Positions 39,842 through 49,558 of a DNA stretch of 64,000 bases are shown in pieces. Every line of letters starts with the position of its first letter. Position 1 is the first letter of the stretch. The notes under the pieces were generated by a model. It saw nothing but the letters and a program-made list of their open reading frames with translations, had not been told where the DNA came from and did not search any database. The stretch comes from Shewanella violacea DSS12 (GTDB lineage: Bacteria; Pseudomonadota; Gammaproteobacteria; Enterobacterales; Shewanellaceae): the NCBI RefSeq assembly GCF_000091325.1, contig NC_014012.1:4237685-4301684 (forward strand), given 5' to 3'. A program made the translations under genes and the position numbers.

Positions 39842-39882
39842 GAACAAAGGGGTCGGAGCTAATTAACCACTTTCACCTATAC
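39842..39882 (+). repeat. intergenic repeat related to motif A (copy near the XRE gene)
   Basis: GGAACAAAGGGGTCGGAGCT followed by AATTAACCACTTTCACCTAT, paralogous to 36821-36862 and in reverse orientation relative to motif A at 53-58 kb. Confidence 0.65.
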
Positions 39883-40330
39883 TTTTTCACTCCACTCACA
39901 CAAGCAAACTCGGATATGCCAAGCAAACCGTTAACCTTTATGGGACGAGAATGCAGATAGAGGCAAGCTTTAGCCATGTTACCAACGCTTTAAAGATGAA
40001 TGATTTCGCTACTATAATTACCAATAAAATTAGCGCGTTACTCCTCATAACCAGCTTATCCAAGTTCATATTGCACTCGCTATATTTAGCAGTAAAGCCG
40101 TCAACAAGCGCAGGCAATACCAAGCGAGCTCAGGCATACAAGTAATCTGCTATCAAATCAGTTTATTGGTTTAAGGACATACAAGAATAGGAGGACTGGG
40201 CATAGAAGAAGAATTGGAAGCTAGGAGGTTGAAGCAGCTCAAATCACACTAGCGAGCTGGGAATCGCTGGAATTCGCTGACTACAAGATTGAGTTAGCGT
40301 TAGTAAGCCATAATCATGGGATTAAATTTG

Positions 40331-40365
40331 TGGGGGCGTCAGAGCCCTTTATCAGACTCTTTATC
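40331..40365 (+). repeat. motif-A-like sequence at the 3' side of the next gene
   Basis: GGGGCGTCAGAGCCCTTTATC, with a second CTCTTTATC following. It resembles motif A and, as in the 53-59 kb array, stands just past the stop side of a minus-strand gene. Confidence 0.55.
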
Positions 40366-40385
40366 TTGTTTATTATTCGGTTAGC

Positions 40386-40877
40386 TTAACCACATTCATC
40401 ATAATATCTAAAATCGTCATTAAACATCTTTAATTTAACAAAGTCTTCTTGAGAAAGCGCCCCAATATAAATAGCACCAATCAAGCAATGTATTTTCACC
40501 CTATCTTTTTCATTTAGTTGAGCAACTAGCCAAATTGAACCTTCTTTAGTATAAAGTTTTGCCCCAGTAGCTACACTTGTTACTTCCAACTTATTCCCTG
40601 CAATACTTTGACGTTTAACAACTAGAATATAGCCACTTTTTTCAGGTAGTTTTTCTAGTTGTTTTAACTCCCGAGATTCCAACTTTAGTACAGTAAGTAA
40701 ATTCAGATTTTCAGAGGAAGTAAATGACAATTTAGCTTCAGCGGTCATACCCTCCAAAGTTTTAAAAACTCTATACTTAGTCCACATACCATTATAATTT
40801 ATTTCTACAGCCTGACTTGGAATAGAAAATAAGAAAATAAAAAACATTAGTGAATATTTATAAGTATTTTTTAACAT
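40386..40877 (-). CDS. secreted protein of unknown function
   Basis: 163 residues with a signal peptide (YSLMFFIFLFSIPSQA). The mature part is beta-rich with two cysteines near the C-terminus. AT-rich compared with the neighbouring core genes and bounded by motif-A-like and motif-B repeats, suggesting acquisition. No family recognised. Confidence 0.65.
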   Translation of the reverse strand: MLKNTYKYSLMFFIFLFSIPSQAVEINYNGMWTKYRVFKTLEGMTAEAKLSFTSSENLNLLTVLKLESRELKQLEKLPEKSGYILVVKRQSIAGNKLEVTSVATGAKLYTKEGSIWLVAQLNEKDRVKIHCLIGAIYIGALSQEDFVKLKMFNDDFRYYDECG

Positions 40878-41030
40878 ATCCCCCCCAGTTTAGTCGGCCT
40901 ACATATCGGTGAAGATACAGGTTTTGTTTCACCATCTTCATGATCTTCACGTTTTCCTTCTTCAGTTTACTCATTAACCTCATTCTCAAGATCAATAGTA
41001 GGTTGCCACTTATTAAACCCTACAAACCAG

Positions 41031-41119
41031 ATCCATTGTTAATCAATAACATACCCAGCATTTCATAAGTTATCAATGGGCCTTAGGCCATAAATCTAAT
41101 CGACAAAACAATGGCAAAT
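41031..41119. repeat. motif B, direct repeat flanking copy 1
   Basis: Eighty-nine bases beginning ATCCATTGTTAATCAATAAC and containing AAGTTATCAATGGGCC, nearly identical to 42101-42189. The core is shared with the B repeats at 54-59 kb. CATTG and CAATG ends allow a hairpin. Confidence 0.85.
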
Positions 41120-41152
41120 AACCAGAGACACCCATGGTTAATAAATCGACCT

Positions 41153-42022
41153 TCACTCAGCGACTTCGGGGGCGGTAAAACGATGGTAAATCCACCACTC
41201 CGGGAGATAGTCATTATGATGTTTTAAGGTCCAGCCATGTCGGTCATAGGCTAAACAGGCTGCCGCGATTAACTGCGGCGGATAAAACCCCAGTGGATCC
41301 ATGGACATTTTGTTGCGCACTTTTTTTACATAAGCCCGATTGATCTTACTAGCATGGAGGATTGCAGCTTCAAATCCGGCTTCATCCTGTTTAGCAAGAC
41401 AGTAAAACGGCGTGAGTAAGACTCTGAATCTTAAATCAAACTCTCTTGAATACACCTCGGTATACTCATTTTGCAAGGCGTCATGATCCGCTGTGGGGTC
41501 GAGCATTCCTTGCAAATAACGCACATAAAATGCGGTGTACTCCCTCGGCTCGGAGGTGTACTCGGCGGCCATCTCAGGGGTGAACAGCATGAGTAGTTCG
41601 ACACTGCTTTGTGCCCGTCTCGATATCGCTTGGCAGAGGTAATGACTCCAATCTAACCAACCGATCCGCTTATTAAGCTGCCAATAGGGCAAGCTCAATT
41701 GCTGACTCTGGTGCGTGACCATTATCGGTTCACCACTGCGATTAAGCATGCCTAGCATTAAGGTATCTGCCGTGTGCAGGGTAAGATCTAAATAACCCAA
41801 GGCCCGATCAAAATAGTCTACTTCGCCAGTAAGCCGATAATACTCTATTGAATCAGCAAACAACCAATAGGCATTACTTTGACGCCAAAAAAGCTGCTGA
41901 TAGGTTGGCTCACAGATATCGCGGGCAAAGTCTGTATCGTATTTAGCTAGCTTTTGCTGTTGCCGTTCCATGTAGCCAGCATCCCAGTTGGTTCTTTGGT
42001 AATGCACTTTTACATGTTCCAT
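41153..42022 (-). CDS. possible Imm49-type immunity protein
   Basis: 289 mostly helical residues, no signal peptide. The C-terminal segment MDPLGFYPPQLIAAACLAYDRHGWTL, ending in DYLPEWW (split here as read), resembles the Imm49 immunity family, which neutralises polymorphic toxins; this is my recollection of the family, not a search. No toxin gene is nearby. It sits between two 89-base direct repeats, so it looks like an inserted orphan. Alternative: an uncharacterised Shewanella-specific protein. Confidence 0.5.
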   Translation of the reverse strand: MEHVKVHYQRTNWDAGYMERQQQKLAKYDTDFARDICEPTYQQLFWRQSNAYWLFADSIEYYRLTGEVDYFDRALGYLDLTLHTADTLMLGMLNRSGEPIMVTHQSQQLSLPYWQLNKRIGWLDWSHYLCQAISRRAQSSVELLMLFTPEMAAEYTSEPREYTAFYVRYLQGMLDPTADHDALQNEYTEVYSREFDLRFRVLLTPFYCLAKQDEAGFEAAILHASKINRAYVKKVRNKMSMDPLGFYPPQLIAAACLAYDRHGWTLKHHNDYLPEWWIYHRFTAPEVAE

Positions 42023-42100
42023 TGTACTGTCAACCTATTGCTTGTTTACGTGTGAAAAATGAAGTAAACCATTATAGCCTTGGCAAATATAACCAGGGGC

Positions 42101-42189
42101 ATCCATTGTTAATCAATAACATACCCAGCATTTCGCAAGTTATCAATGGGCCTTAGGCCATAAATCTAATCGACAAAACAACGGTAAAT
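42101..42189. repeat. motif B, direct repeat flanking copy 2
   Basis: Same 89 bases as 41031-41119 with about four differences (for example TTTCGCAAG for TTTCATAAG). The two copies lie in the same orientation, 1070 bases apart. Confidence 0.85.
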
Positions 42190-42239
42190 GCAAAGTAATA
42201 AATAGCCTCATGCTTGTCATCACTATGATGACTATCTAG

Positions 42240-42266
42240 AAAAAAGCGCAGCGTCCTGCTGCGCGT
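42240..42266 (-). terminator. intrinsic terminator of the metal-efflux operon
   Basis: On the minus strand GCGCAGC and GCTGCGC pair around a 5-base loop and are followed by TTTTTT. It lies about 300 bases beyond the czcA-type stop. Confidence 0.85.
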
Positions 42267-42473
42267 ACTAAATCGACTTGTTTGACGGGGAATATTGAAA
42301 ATAGTCAGGTTAGACAGTGCTTAGATAAACACAATAAATCCATTACTCCCCTGCTATTTTCACTCTTTACAGAGGTAAATAAGCAAGTGACCCTAGCCAA
42401 TATGAGATGCGGCGGCAGACTAAGGCTACGCACCTCATTTAAGCTTCCAGCTCATAAAGAAGTAGTAAGTCAT

Positions 42474-42552
42474 AAGCTGTAAGTTATAACTTAAAGCCAC
42501 CTCACAACATTGATCTATGAGATATCCAACTCATAAGCTTTACTTACAGCTT
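42474..42552. repeat. 11-base inverted repeat after the efflux pump gene
   Basis: AAGCTGTAAGT (42474-42484) and ACTTACAGCTT (42542-42552) are perfectly complementary, 57 bases apart, just beyond the pump gene stop. Confidence 0.7.
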
Positions 42553-42570
42553 AGCGCTAAAAACTTGTCG

Positions 42571-45500
42571 CTAGCTTTGCTCCTCTTTCCGATACATCCA
42601 ACGATATAGGGTCGGCAACACCAGTAGCGTCAGTGCCGTGGAGCTAAACAAGCCACCTATGATCACCACGGCCAAGGGTTGCTGAATTTCACTGCCTACC
42701 CCGGTTGAGATCAAGATAGGAATAAGACCTAACGCCGAGGTCAGTGCCGTCATCAATACCGGACGCAAGCGCCCTACCGTGCCTTCATAGACCGAATCAT
42801 ACAGGCTTTCACCTTGACCAAGCGTCCCGGTCGCTTCTCTATGCCGACTCTGTTTAACTTCAAGATCGCGTCTCTGGTTAATCGAGTCCACCAGCACCAC
42901 ACCGTTAAGCACAGCGACACCGAACAAGGTGATAAAGCCGATGGAGCTAGGAACCGACAGATAAGTACCACTGATAAACAGGGCAACCACGCCACCGATT
43001 AAGGCCAATGGCACGTTGGCCATGATGAGGGCCACTTGCTTAAGTGAGCCAAATGAGAAGAAGAGTAACAGGGCAATCAGACCAATAGAGATAGGCACGA
43101 CTAGCATGAGTTTCTGCTGGGCTCTTTGCTGATTCTCATACTGGCCGCCAACAACTACGGTATAACCCGCTGGCAAGTTGGCCTGTGGAATAACCGCGTA
43201 GATATCTTTTACCACTGAGCCCATGTCGCGGCCTGAGACGTTAGCCTGTACCACAACTCGGCGCTGCACATCGTCGCGGCGAATGTTTGGCGGCGCCATC
43301 TCGACTTCGACACTGGCCACTTCACCTAAACGTACCGTGGCACCGTTTACGCCGCTGAGAAGAAGATCTCTTAGGGCATCCGGAGAGCTACGATATTGCT
43401 CGGCCAGACGCACATTAATGTCGTATCTGGCATTGCCGTCAATCACTTGCCCGGCGCTTACGCCGCCTATGCCTTGGCTTACTAGGCTCATGACCTCATC
43501 GACACTGATGCCATAACGCGCCAACAGTTCGCGCTTAGGTCTCACCACGAGTTGAGCCTCACCACTGACCTGCTCCAGTGACACATCCACTGCCCCAGGT
43601 ATTTTTGATACCAGCTCTGACAGCCTCTCGCCGCTAGCGGATAATAGGTCTAAGTCTGGGCCAAAAATCTTGATCGCCAGCTGAGCTTTTACGCCGGATA
43701 GCAGTTCATCGACTCGGGTGGCAATTGGCTGTGAGAAGGTGAATAGCAGGCCCGGGAAGACACTGATTTTCTCCTCCATTAGCTTCTGTAACTCCACTCG
43801 GCTCGAAGCCGACTGCCACTGTTCCACTGGCTTGAGGCCGATATAGATCTCGATATTACTCACGGGCTCAGGATCGCCGCCAAGCTCTGGGGCGCCAATA
43901 CGGCTCAGGGCATATTCCACCTCGGGAAACTCGAGTAACATCTTTTCTATCTTAGGCGCTACATCGATTGAGGTCTGTAGGCTCGCCGTCGGCGCTAAGG
44001 TGATCCTTAAGTTAATCGTGCCCTCTTCAAGTTCAGGTACAAACTCTGTGCCCAAACGCGGCAACAAGGTCATGCTCAGCACAAATAGTGTCACAGCCGT
44101 GATAACCACAGTCTTAGGGCGCGCCATAGTTAGGGTTAACAAGCGGCGGTACACAGACTCGATTGGCTTAAGCAGGGCACTTTCTCTGAGGGTAATACCA
44201 CGCTTAAACATTCTCTTATCAAATAAGATCACCGCCAGAGCTGGTACGACAACGAGCGCCACCACTAAGGCCGACAACATGGCCAATATGATACTCACAG
44301 CCATGGGCTGAAACAGCTTGCCTTCAACGCCTTCAAGAGCAAATAGCGGCGCAAATACCACGATTATGATGGCCGTTGCGAAGAAGATAGGACTACAGAC
44401 TTCCTTGGCCGCCAGCATGACACGCATGCCTATGGCAGAAGATGCGTCACTATGGGCCTGAGTCCCAACACCATCTTCATCGGCATGATAGGGGTCAGGC
44501 TCACCATCGGCGCGAAGACGGGCATCATTAAGATGTTGTCTGTCCGGTTGAGTCAGGTGCTTGAAGATGTTCTCTACCATCACCACTGAGCCATCCACCA
44601 GCATACCGATAGCCACCGCCAGTCCACCTAAGGACATAAGGTTAGCCGACATGCCGAAATATGACATCACCATCAGCGCCAGGCAGATAGAAACCGGAAT
44701 AGACAATAACACCAGCATGGTGGCGCGAATGTTGACTAAAAACAGCGCCAAGATCACCACGATAAACACGAATGCCATCAGCAAGGCATCACGCACTGTG
44801 GTTACCGCCTGATCAACCAGATCCGCTTGATCGTAGAACACCTCGAAGGTGACACCATCGGGAAGCGCCTGCTCAACCAGTGAAGTCCTGGCATTGATAT
44901 CATCTATGGTCGCCTTAGTGTTAGCACCCATACGTTTGAGGATAACCCCGGCTACGACTTCCCCCAGCGCTTGGGGGTTACCCGCCTCGTCACGGCGAGT
45001 CATGGTCACGGCGCCGACACGAATTTCACTGCCGTAATCCACATTAGCAATATCGCCAACTCTGACCGGCGTACCCGCCACTTCGGTCAAGGGGATCTGA
45101 GCTATGGCCTTGAGGCCTGCATCGCCCGCTGGCAAGAGGCCATAGCCACGAACAACCAGTTGCTCCTGACCTTGACCCATAAACCAGCCACCTGCGTTGC
45201 GGTTATTGCTCTCCAGCGCTGTGATCACTTGCTCCATGGAGAGGCCATAACTGCGCAGCTTATTGGGGTCAATCTGCACCTGATATTGACGCACGTCACC
45301 ACCAAATGAGAGCACCTCAGTCACGCCGCCTACTGGCATCATGATGAGCTTAACCAAATAGTCATTGAGACTGCGCAGCTCACTGGCATCTATGCCAGAT
45401 CCTGGCTCGGCGCGAAGAATATATTGATAAATCTGACCTAAACCTGAAGTATTCGGGCCAATTTCTGGCACACCAATCCCATCGGGGATCATCTCTCTGG

Positions 45501-45849
45501 CTGCCTGCAGCTGCTCGAACACCTGCTGACGGGCAAAATAGATATCTGTGCCCTCGGCAAATACCACAGTCACCAGCGACAGGCCGGTACGAGATAACGA
45601 ACGCACCTCAGTCACCCCAGGCAAGGCGTACATGGCTGACTCGACGGGATAGCTGATTAACTTCTCAACTTCTTCCGCCGCTAATCCCTCGGCCTCGGTG
45701 TTTACGGTAACTTGTACATTGGTAACATCCGGAAAGGCATCCAGATTCAATTTGGGTAACATGACCATACTGGCTATCGCAATAGCAATAAGTCCCAGCA
45801 CCACCATGAGTCGGTTGCGGATAGCAACTTCAATAAGCCTCTGTAACAT
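42571..45849 (-). CDS. heavy-metal efflux RND pump, CzcA/CusA family
   Basis: A 1092-residue inner-membrane proton/metal antiporter. FPDVTNVQVTVNTEAEGL and the DPNKLRSYGLS porter region are typical. The transmembrane core contains GGLAVAIGMLVDGSVVMVEN with the Asp/Glu proton-relay residues; 12 membrane segments are evident. A His/Asp-rich insertion (about residues 438-470) precedes the membrane block. It is the third gene of a C-B-A operon. Divalent metals (Co, Zn, Cd, Ni) or Cu/Ag are possible; the exact subgroup cannot be fixed by eye. Confidence 0.93.
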   Translation of the reverse strand: MLQRLIEVAIRNRLMVVLGLIAIAIASMVMLPKLNLDAFPDVTNVQVTVNTEAEGLAAEEVEKLISYPVESAMYALPGVTEVRSLSRTGLSLVTVVFAEGTDIYFARQQVFEQLQAAREMIPDGIGVPEIGPNTSGLGQIYQYILRAEPGSGIDASELRSLNDYLVKLIMMPVGGVTEVLSFGGDVRQYQVQIDPNKLRSYGLSMEQVITALESNNRNAGGWFMGQGQEQLVVRGYGLLPAGDAGLKAIAQIPLTEVAGTPVRVGDIANVDYGSEIRVGAVTMTRRDEAGNPQALGEVVAGVILKRMGANTKATIDDINARTSLVEQALPDGVTFEVFYDQADLVDQAVTTVRDALLMAFVFIVVILALFLVNIRATMLVLLSIPVSICLALMVMSYFGMSANLMSLGGLAVAIGMLVDGSVVMVENIFKHLTQPDRQHLNDARLRADGEPDPYHADEDGVGTQAHSDASSAIGMRVMLAAKEVCSPIFFATAIIIVVFAPLFALEGVEGKLFQPMAVSIILAMLSALVVALVVVPALAVILFDKRMFKRGITLRESALLKPIESVYRRLLTLTMARPKTVVITAVTLFVLSMTLLPRLGTEFVPELEEGTINLRITLAPTASLQTSIDVAPKIEKMLLEFPEVEYALSRIGAPELGGDPEPVSNIEIYIGLKPVEQWQSASSRVELQKLMEEKISVFPGLLFTFSQPIATRVDELLSGVKAQLAIKIFGPDLDLLSASGERLSELVSKIPGAVDVSLEQVSGEAQLVVRPKRELLARYGISVDEVMSLVSQGIGGVSAGQVIDGNARYDINVRLAEQYRSSPDALRDLLLSGVNGATVRLGEVASVEVEMAPPNIRRDDVQRRVVVQANVSGRDMGSVVKDIYAVIPQANLPAGYTVVVGGQYENQQRAQQKLMLVVPISIGLIALLLFFSFGSLKQVALIMANVPLALIGGVVALFISGTYLSVPSSIGFITLFGVAVLNGVVLVDSINQRRDLEVKQSRHREATGTLGQGESLYDSVYEGTVGRLRPVLMTALTSALGLIPILISTGVGSEIQQPLAVVIIGGLFSSTALTLLVLPTLYRWMYRKEEQS

Positions 45850-45885
45850 AAGAGAATTCCTTAACTTTTAAGATTGTGGGCTTGC

Positions 45886-47193
45886 TTAGTGGTTGTGAAT
45901 AGCGAAGCCGGACTTAGCCTGCTCAGAGGCGAGAAAAAAGGCCCCAGATATCACCAAATTACTGCCAGGCGTCAGGCCACGAACTAGGTTCATGCCGCGC
46001 TGACGCTCAACCACTTCCACCTCTACGGCCTCGAAGCCATCTTCATCTTGAATAAATACCTGCCAATCACCGTCTCCGCCACGTGTCAGGGCCGCGTCGG
46101 GTAGAATCACCCCGCCTTGTATCGCATTGGGTAAATAAAGTTCGGCAAACTGACCGGCATGGATCCCATGGCCGGGATTTTCCAGACTCAGCAAGATCTG
46201 CTCGGTGCGGGTCACACTGTTAAGCTCATGGGAGCGGCCGATGATGTTAGCTTTTATGCTTCTGTCACCAACGCGTACTAAGGCTTCACTGCCGACACTG
46301 ATGCTTTCTGACTGAGCCGGGGTAACTTGAGCCTCGACCCAGAGATGTGATTCGTCGGTGAGTTGCATCAGTGCGGTGCCCGAGGAAAACACTTGGCCTA
46401 ACATGGCGAGATCTTGCTGCACGCGACCATCGATCGGAGCTAATAACCGATAGCTACCTATAGTGTCAGGGCTGGACGCTAATGTGGCGATCTGCGCCGA
46501 GGTCATCTTCATCGCTTCTAGAATGGCGCGCTTAAGCTCGGCATCAACCTGAGCCTGTAGGCGGCGACTGGCACTGACGGCGCTCTTGCCCATGCGCTTA
46601 ACCCGGCTCCATTCGGCCGCGGCATTGATATAATCGGCCTGAGCCTGAGCCACAGCCACACCACCAAGGGTTAACAAGGGGTCGCCCTTACTCACTTCCT
46701 GGCCCGGAACTACGTGTCGCGCTAATACGCGCACATCGAGCTGAGGCGCTAATGTCATGGTTCTGTCTCTGTCTACGACCAGAGTCGCCATGGCAACAGC
46801 CTCTAAGCTGAAGGTCTCCTCTGAGACTTGCGTCACCTCGATACCGGCAAGGGCTTGCTGCTCCGCCGTGAGTTTGAGGCCATGCTCCTCTTGGCTTTCC
46901 TCACCTGCACCCTGACCATGACCATGGCCATCATCTTCGGCTTGTACCTTGGCTGTTACTGCAACCTGGTCATGGCCTTCTGCGGCAAATGCCGTTGAGG
47001 GGAACCCTGCAACTGCGGTCAAGGTCATTAAAAATGCCAAGCTTATGCCTCTGGCAAGTGCACTCAGATAAAATGGTGCCGCTACTGCTTGTGTGTTCAT
47101 ATCCATGCCAATACTCTTAAATCTGCTGTTAAATCTGCTGTTCAGTTCTGTGTTACATCTATTAGTCACTGTTTTCATAACTCGCGTTCCCAT
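45886..47193 (-). CDS. RND periplasmic adaptor, CzcB-like
   Basis: A membrane-fusion protein of up to 435 residues. A His/Glu-rich stretch (DDGHGHGQ ... QEEHG) after the leader can bind metal. The lipoyl/barrel-sandwich halves surround a short helical hairpin. A later start near residue 30 (MDMNTQ) gives a more usual signal region and is as likely as the long form; the ribosome-binding sites do not decide. Five bases separate it from the upstream gene, so translation is coupled. Confidence 0.9.
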   Translation of the reverse strand: MGTRVMKTVTNRCNTELNSRFNSRFKSIGMDMNTQAVAAPFYLSALARGISLAFLMTLTAVAGFPSTAFAAEGHDQVAVTAKVQAEDDGHGHGQGAGEESQEEHGLKLTAEQQALAGIEVTQVSEETFSLEAVAMATLVVDRDRTMTLAPQLDVRVLARHVVPGQEVSKGDPLLTLGGVAVAQAQADYINAAAEWSRVKRMGKSAVSASRRLQAQVDAELKRAILEAMKMTSAQIATLASSPDTIGSYRLLAPIDGRVQQDLAMLGQVFSSGTALMQLTDESHLWVEAQVTPAQSESISVGSEALVRVGDRSIKANIIGRSHELNSVTRTEQILLSLENPGHGIHAGQFAELYLPNAIQGGVILPDAALTRGGDGDWQVFIQDEDGFEAVEVEVVERQRGMNLVRGLTPGSNLVISGAFFLASEQAKSGFAIHNH

Positions 47194-47198
47194 CTGAA

Positions 47199-48587
47199 TT
47201 AGTACTTAGCCGAAGAGGTGTTTTGCCCTGAGCCTGAGTGATTACTCACTGAGCTGCTTGGTAACTGAGCATGTAAATATGCGTCCAGCTGACCACTGCT
47301 TCCCATCCAATCGAGCCAGCTGGTATACAGGGCAGTCTCCAGGGATAGACCCGCAAGGTAACTGCTAGACAGTTGACGCTGGCTTTGAAGGTAAACACTG
47401 GTATCTATGTCACCGGCGCGCCATTGCTGCGCCAGACCCGATGCGGCTTTGTGGCCAGAGTTAAGCACCAGCTCACGCCATTCTTGATAACGCTGGGTGA
47501 GTCTGGGCATGGTCAGATAAAATTTCTTCTCTTGCTGTTTAAGCACTCGCTCTTGGGCCAGATAGGTTTGCTCGGCTATGGCAATCTCCTGACTCGCCAC
47601 GGCTAAGGTATCGCTGAAGTTATTGCGAAACTGCAACGGGATTGATAAGCCTAGGCCAAGCTTATTTTCATCGCCTTCGCGTTCGACGCTAAGGCTAATA
47701 CTTGGGTCGGCTGAGGTATCGGCTTTAACTTGCTCGGCTTTGAGCTTGGTCAGCATGACTTGCTGATAAGCACTCCTTAGTGCAGGCAATTGCGGGTCAA
47801 TCTGCCTCGATATGGGCAGACTCAATGAACCCATAAAGCCATTGAATGCCGTTGGCTTATCACCTAATAGCATCAAGACATCGGCATCTGCTGCAATAGA
47901 GTCCAGCTCGGCCATGGCATACTCGGCGGCGCGGCTGGCAACGTCTAACTGCACCAGTTGCAAGGCAACCGATGAGAGATCTCCCACCTGCAGCTGCTGC
48001 CTGGCAATATCCAGAGAGCGTTTAGATGAGGCAAATTGTTGCTGTTGAAAATCAAGGGCCTTGCGGCTCTGGGATTGATCTACTAGTGCTTGGATCACGC
48101 TTGCCAGCATCTGACTACGCTCTAAGGTGATATCGGCAAGTAAAATTTCGACTTGAAGCTGAGCAATACGTGTGACGGCGCCGCGCTTATCACCCCAGTC
48201 TAAGGTCTGACTGATAGCTAAGCTGTAAGTATCATCGCTGGCATCTTGATAGTTAACCCCAAGCTCTGGGTTGTAGCTGGCTTGATCTGCCGCCTTGATG
48301 CTGAACTCAGCTTGAATACGTCTGGCTTCTTGAGCTGCCACTTCAGGCTGAGCATTAAAGGTTTGCATCAAGTCTGGCAACCAAGCCTTGAAACCAGCTT
48401 GGCTCTGGGCAGGCTGCAGAGAATAACCAGCTTGGTTATTTTCCAGTAGAGAATCGACTTCCTGTGAGTGAGTCACAAGATCTAGGGAGCTCGGTGCTTG
48501 TTCCCCCGCCTGCGTCGCGGCGTAAGCATATATTCCACCATTGGAGATATAGGCTAATAACAGACTGGCTATTATGGTTTTTTTCAT
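47199..48587 (-). CDS. TolC-family outer-membrane channel, CzcC-like
   Basis: First gene of the efflux operon, 462 residues from the ATG at 48587, which follows AGGAT and begins a good signal peptide (MKKTIIASLLLAYISNG). The frame is open 21 codons further upstream without resemblance. Two repeated helical halves with long coiled-coil stretches (SRKALDFQQQQFASSKRSL) mark the outer-membrane efflux protein family. Confidence 0.9.
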   Translation of the reverse strand: MKKTIIASLLLAYISNGGIYAYAATQAGEQAPSSLDLVTHSQEVDSLLENNQAGYSLQPAQSQAGFKAWLPDLMQTFNAQPEVAAQEARRIQAEFSIKAADQASYNPELGVNYQDASDDTYSLAISQTLDWGDKRGAVTRIAQLQVEILLADITLERSQMLASVIQALVDQSQSRKALDFQQQQFASSKRSLDIARQQLQVGDLSSVALQLVQLDVASRAAEYAMAELDSIAADADVLMLLGDKPTAFNGFMGSLSLPISRQIDPQLPALRSAYQQVMLTKLKAEQVKADTSADPSISLSVEREGDENKLGLGLSIPLQFRNNFSDTLAVASQEIAIAEQTYLAQERVLKQQEKKFYLTMPRLTQRYQEWRELVLNSGHKAASGLAQQWRAGDIDTSVYLQSQRQLSSSYLAGLSLETALYTSWLDWMGSSGQLDAYLHAQLPSSSVSNHSGSGQNTSSAKY

Positions 48588-48726
48588 GGTATATCCTATC
48601 CCACAAGCCTTATTCCTGTTGATAAACTCGGTTAAAGTTATCTGAAACATATGCGAGACGCCGTCTATAGAGTCGCTGCATTTTTCACAGGAGAAATTAA
48701 GTACTTTTGGGTTAAATCATATCTAA

Positions 48727-48750
48727 AACCCCCATGGCAAAATGCCAGGG
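48727..48750 (-). terminator. possible terminator after the His/Cys-rich gene
   Basis: Minus strand: CCCTGGCATTTTGCCATGGG forms a short stem, followed by GGTTTTAG. It separates this gene from the efflux operon. Weak U tract. Confidence 0.45.
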
Positions 48751-48822
48751 AATCCAATTAACTGAGTAATGATTTTTAATTGCTGTGGGCAGATAGCATT
48801 GGCTACTGCGACAAGCATAGGC

Positions 48823-49332
48823 TTATACGATTGGTGGGCGGTAATCCGGTAAAGCTTCAGGGGGTAAGTAAGCAGTCACCTTGGCGACGACGGGTTCATC
48901 GACAAGCAAGCTAGGGTCTGTGACCGGAGAGGTCATCACTGTCACGTGGCCGCCATGGCATTGACAGTCTAAACAGAGATCGAACAACTGAGTCTCGGTC
49001 TTACTCACTTTATGATTATGCTCAGGTTCACTCTTGCCACTCACATGAGAGGCTAGATTGCTTACTAGCAGTTCACCGTCATCTGAGCTTGTACAACTGG
49101 CTTCGGGTCTATTATGGTTAGAATCACTGCAGGCGGTACATTGTTCAAAGCTGCTTTCTAGGCTGACTACTTGAGCCATAAATTGAATATGGGGATGATT
49201 TTCAGTTTCTTGGTCATGATTTCCAAGATGCAATTGATGCTCACCCATGTTGCCACCTGCAAACTGCAGTAGCACAACGGCGATCATCGCTATGGCGATC
49301 TTGTGAGTGAATTGACGAAAACTAAATCGCAA
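48823..49332 (-). CDS. His/Cys-rich membrane-anchored protein linked to metal efflux
   Basis: 169 residues with one N-terminal membrane segment (IAIAMIAVVLLQFAGG). It is followed by many His, Cys and acidic residues (GEHQLHLGNHD, QCTACSDSNHNR, CLDCQCHGGH), suggesting periplasmic metal binding. It lies just upstream of the czc-type operon on the same strand. The combination is common in Shewanella, and an accessory or sensing role is likely but unproven. Confidence 0.7.
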   Translation of the reverse strand: MRFSFRQFTHKIAIAMIAVVLLQFAGGNMGEHQLHLGNHDQETENHPHIQFMAQVVSLESSFEQCTACSDSNHNRPEASCTSSDDGELLVSNLASHVSGKSEPEHNHKVSKTETQLFDLCLDCQCHGGHVTVMTSPVTDPSLLVDEPVVAKVTAYLPPEALPDYRPPIV

Positions 49333-49494
49333 AAAATACCTTTAATTTAGCGAAAGGAGCTAGATCCTGAGAACTTGGCCCTGACAACATAAGTTAGCAA
49401 TCTGACTGACAGTGTAACTAAAAGTTCAACACTGACAATACTAAACTCACTTTTCTAGGTGTAAAGCATTTTGAATAAGCCTAAGTAAGAAAAT

Positions 49495-49525
49495 AAATAG
49501 GTCTGCCTAAGCGACAGACCTATTT
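49495..49525 (-). terminator. intrinsic terminator after the DUF3012 gene
   Basis: AAATAGGTCTG pairs perfectly with CAGACCTATTT over 11 positions with a 9-base loop. On the minus strand ATTTATTTTC follows. Confidence 0.8.
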
Positions 49526-49558
49526 AACAATACTGACATTAAGCAGGATTAAACAGGC

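Larger units (their letters stand above)
39683..40385. other. 700-base intergenic region with diverged repeats
   Basis: Contains two copies of the intergenic repeat shared with 36.82-36.96 kb (around 39705-39800 and 39842-39920) and a short plus-strand stretch (40198-40254) that could be the tail of a decayed gene. No intact gene supported. Confidence 0.5.

Noticed and set aside
39938..40145. Overlapping short frames on both strands near 40.0 kb
   Set aside because: Mutually antisense, no start signals, within repeat-containing intergenic DNA.
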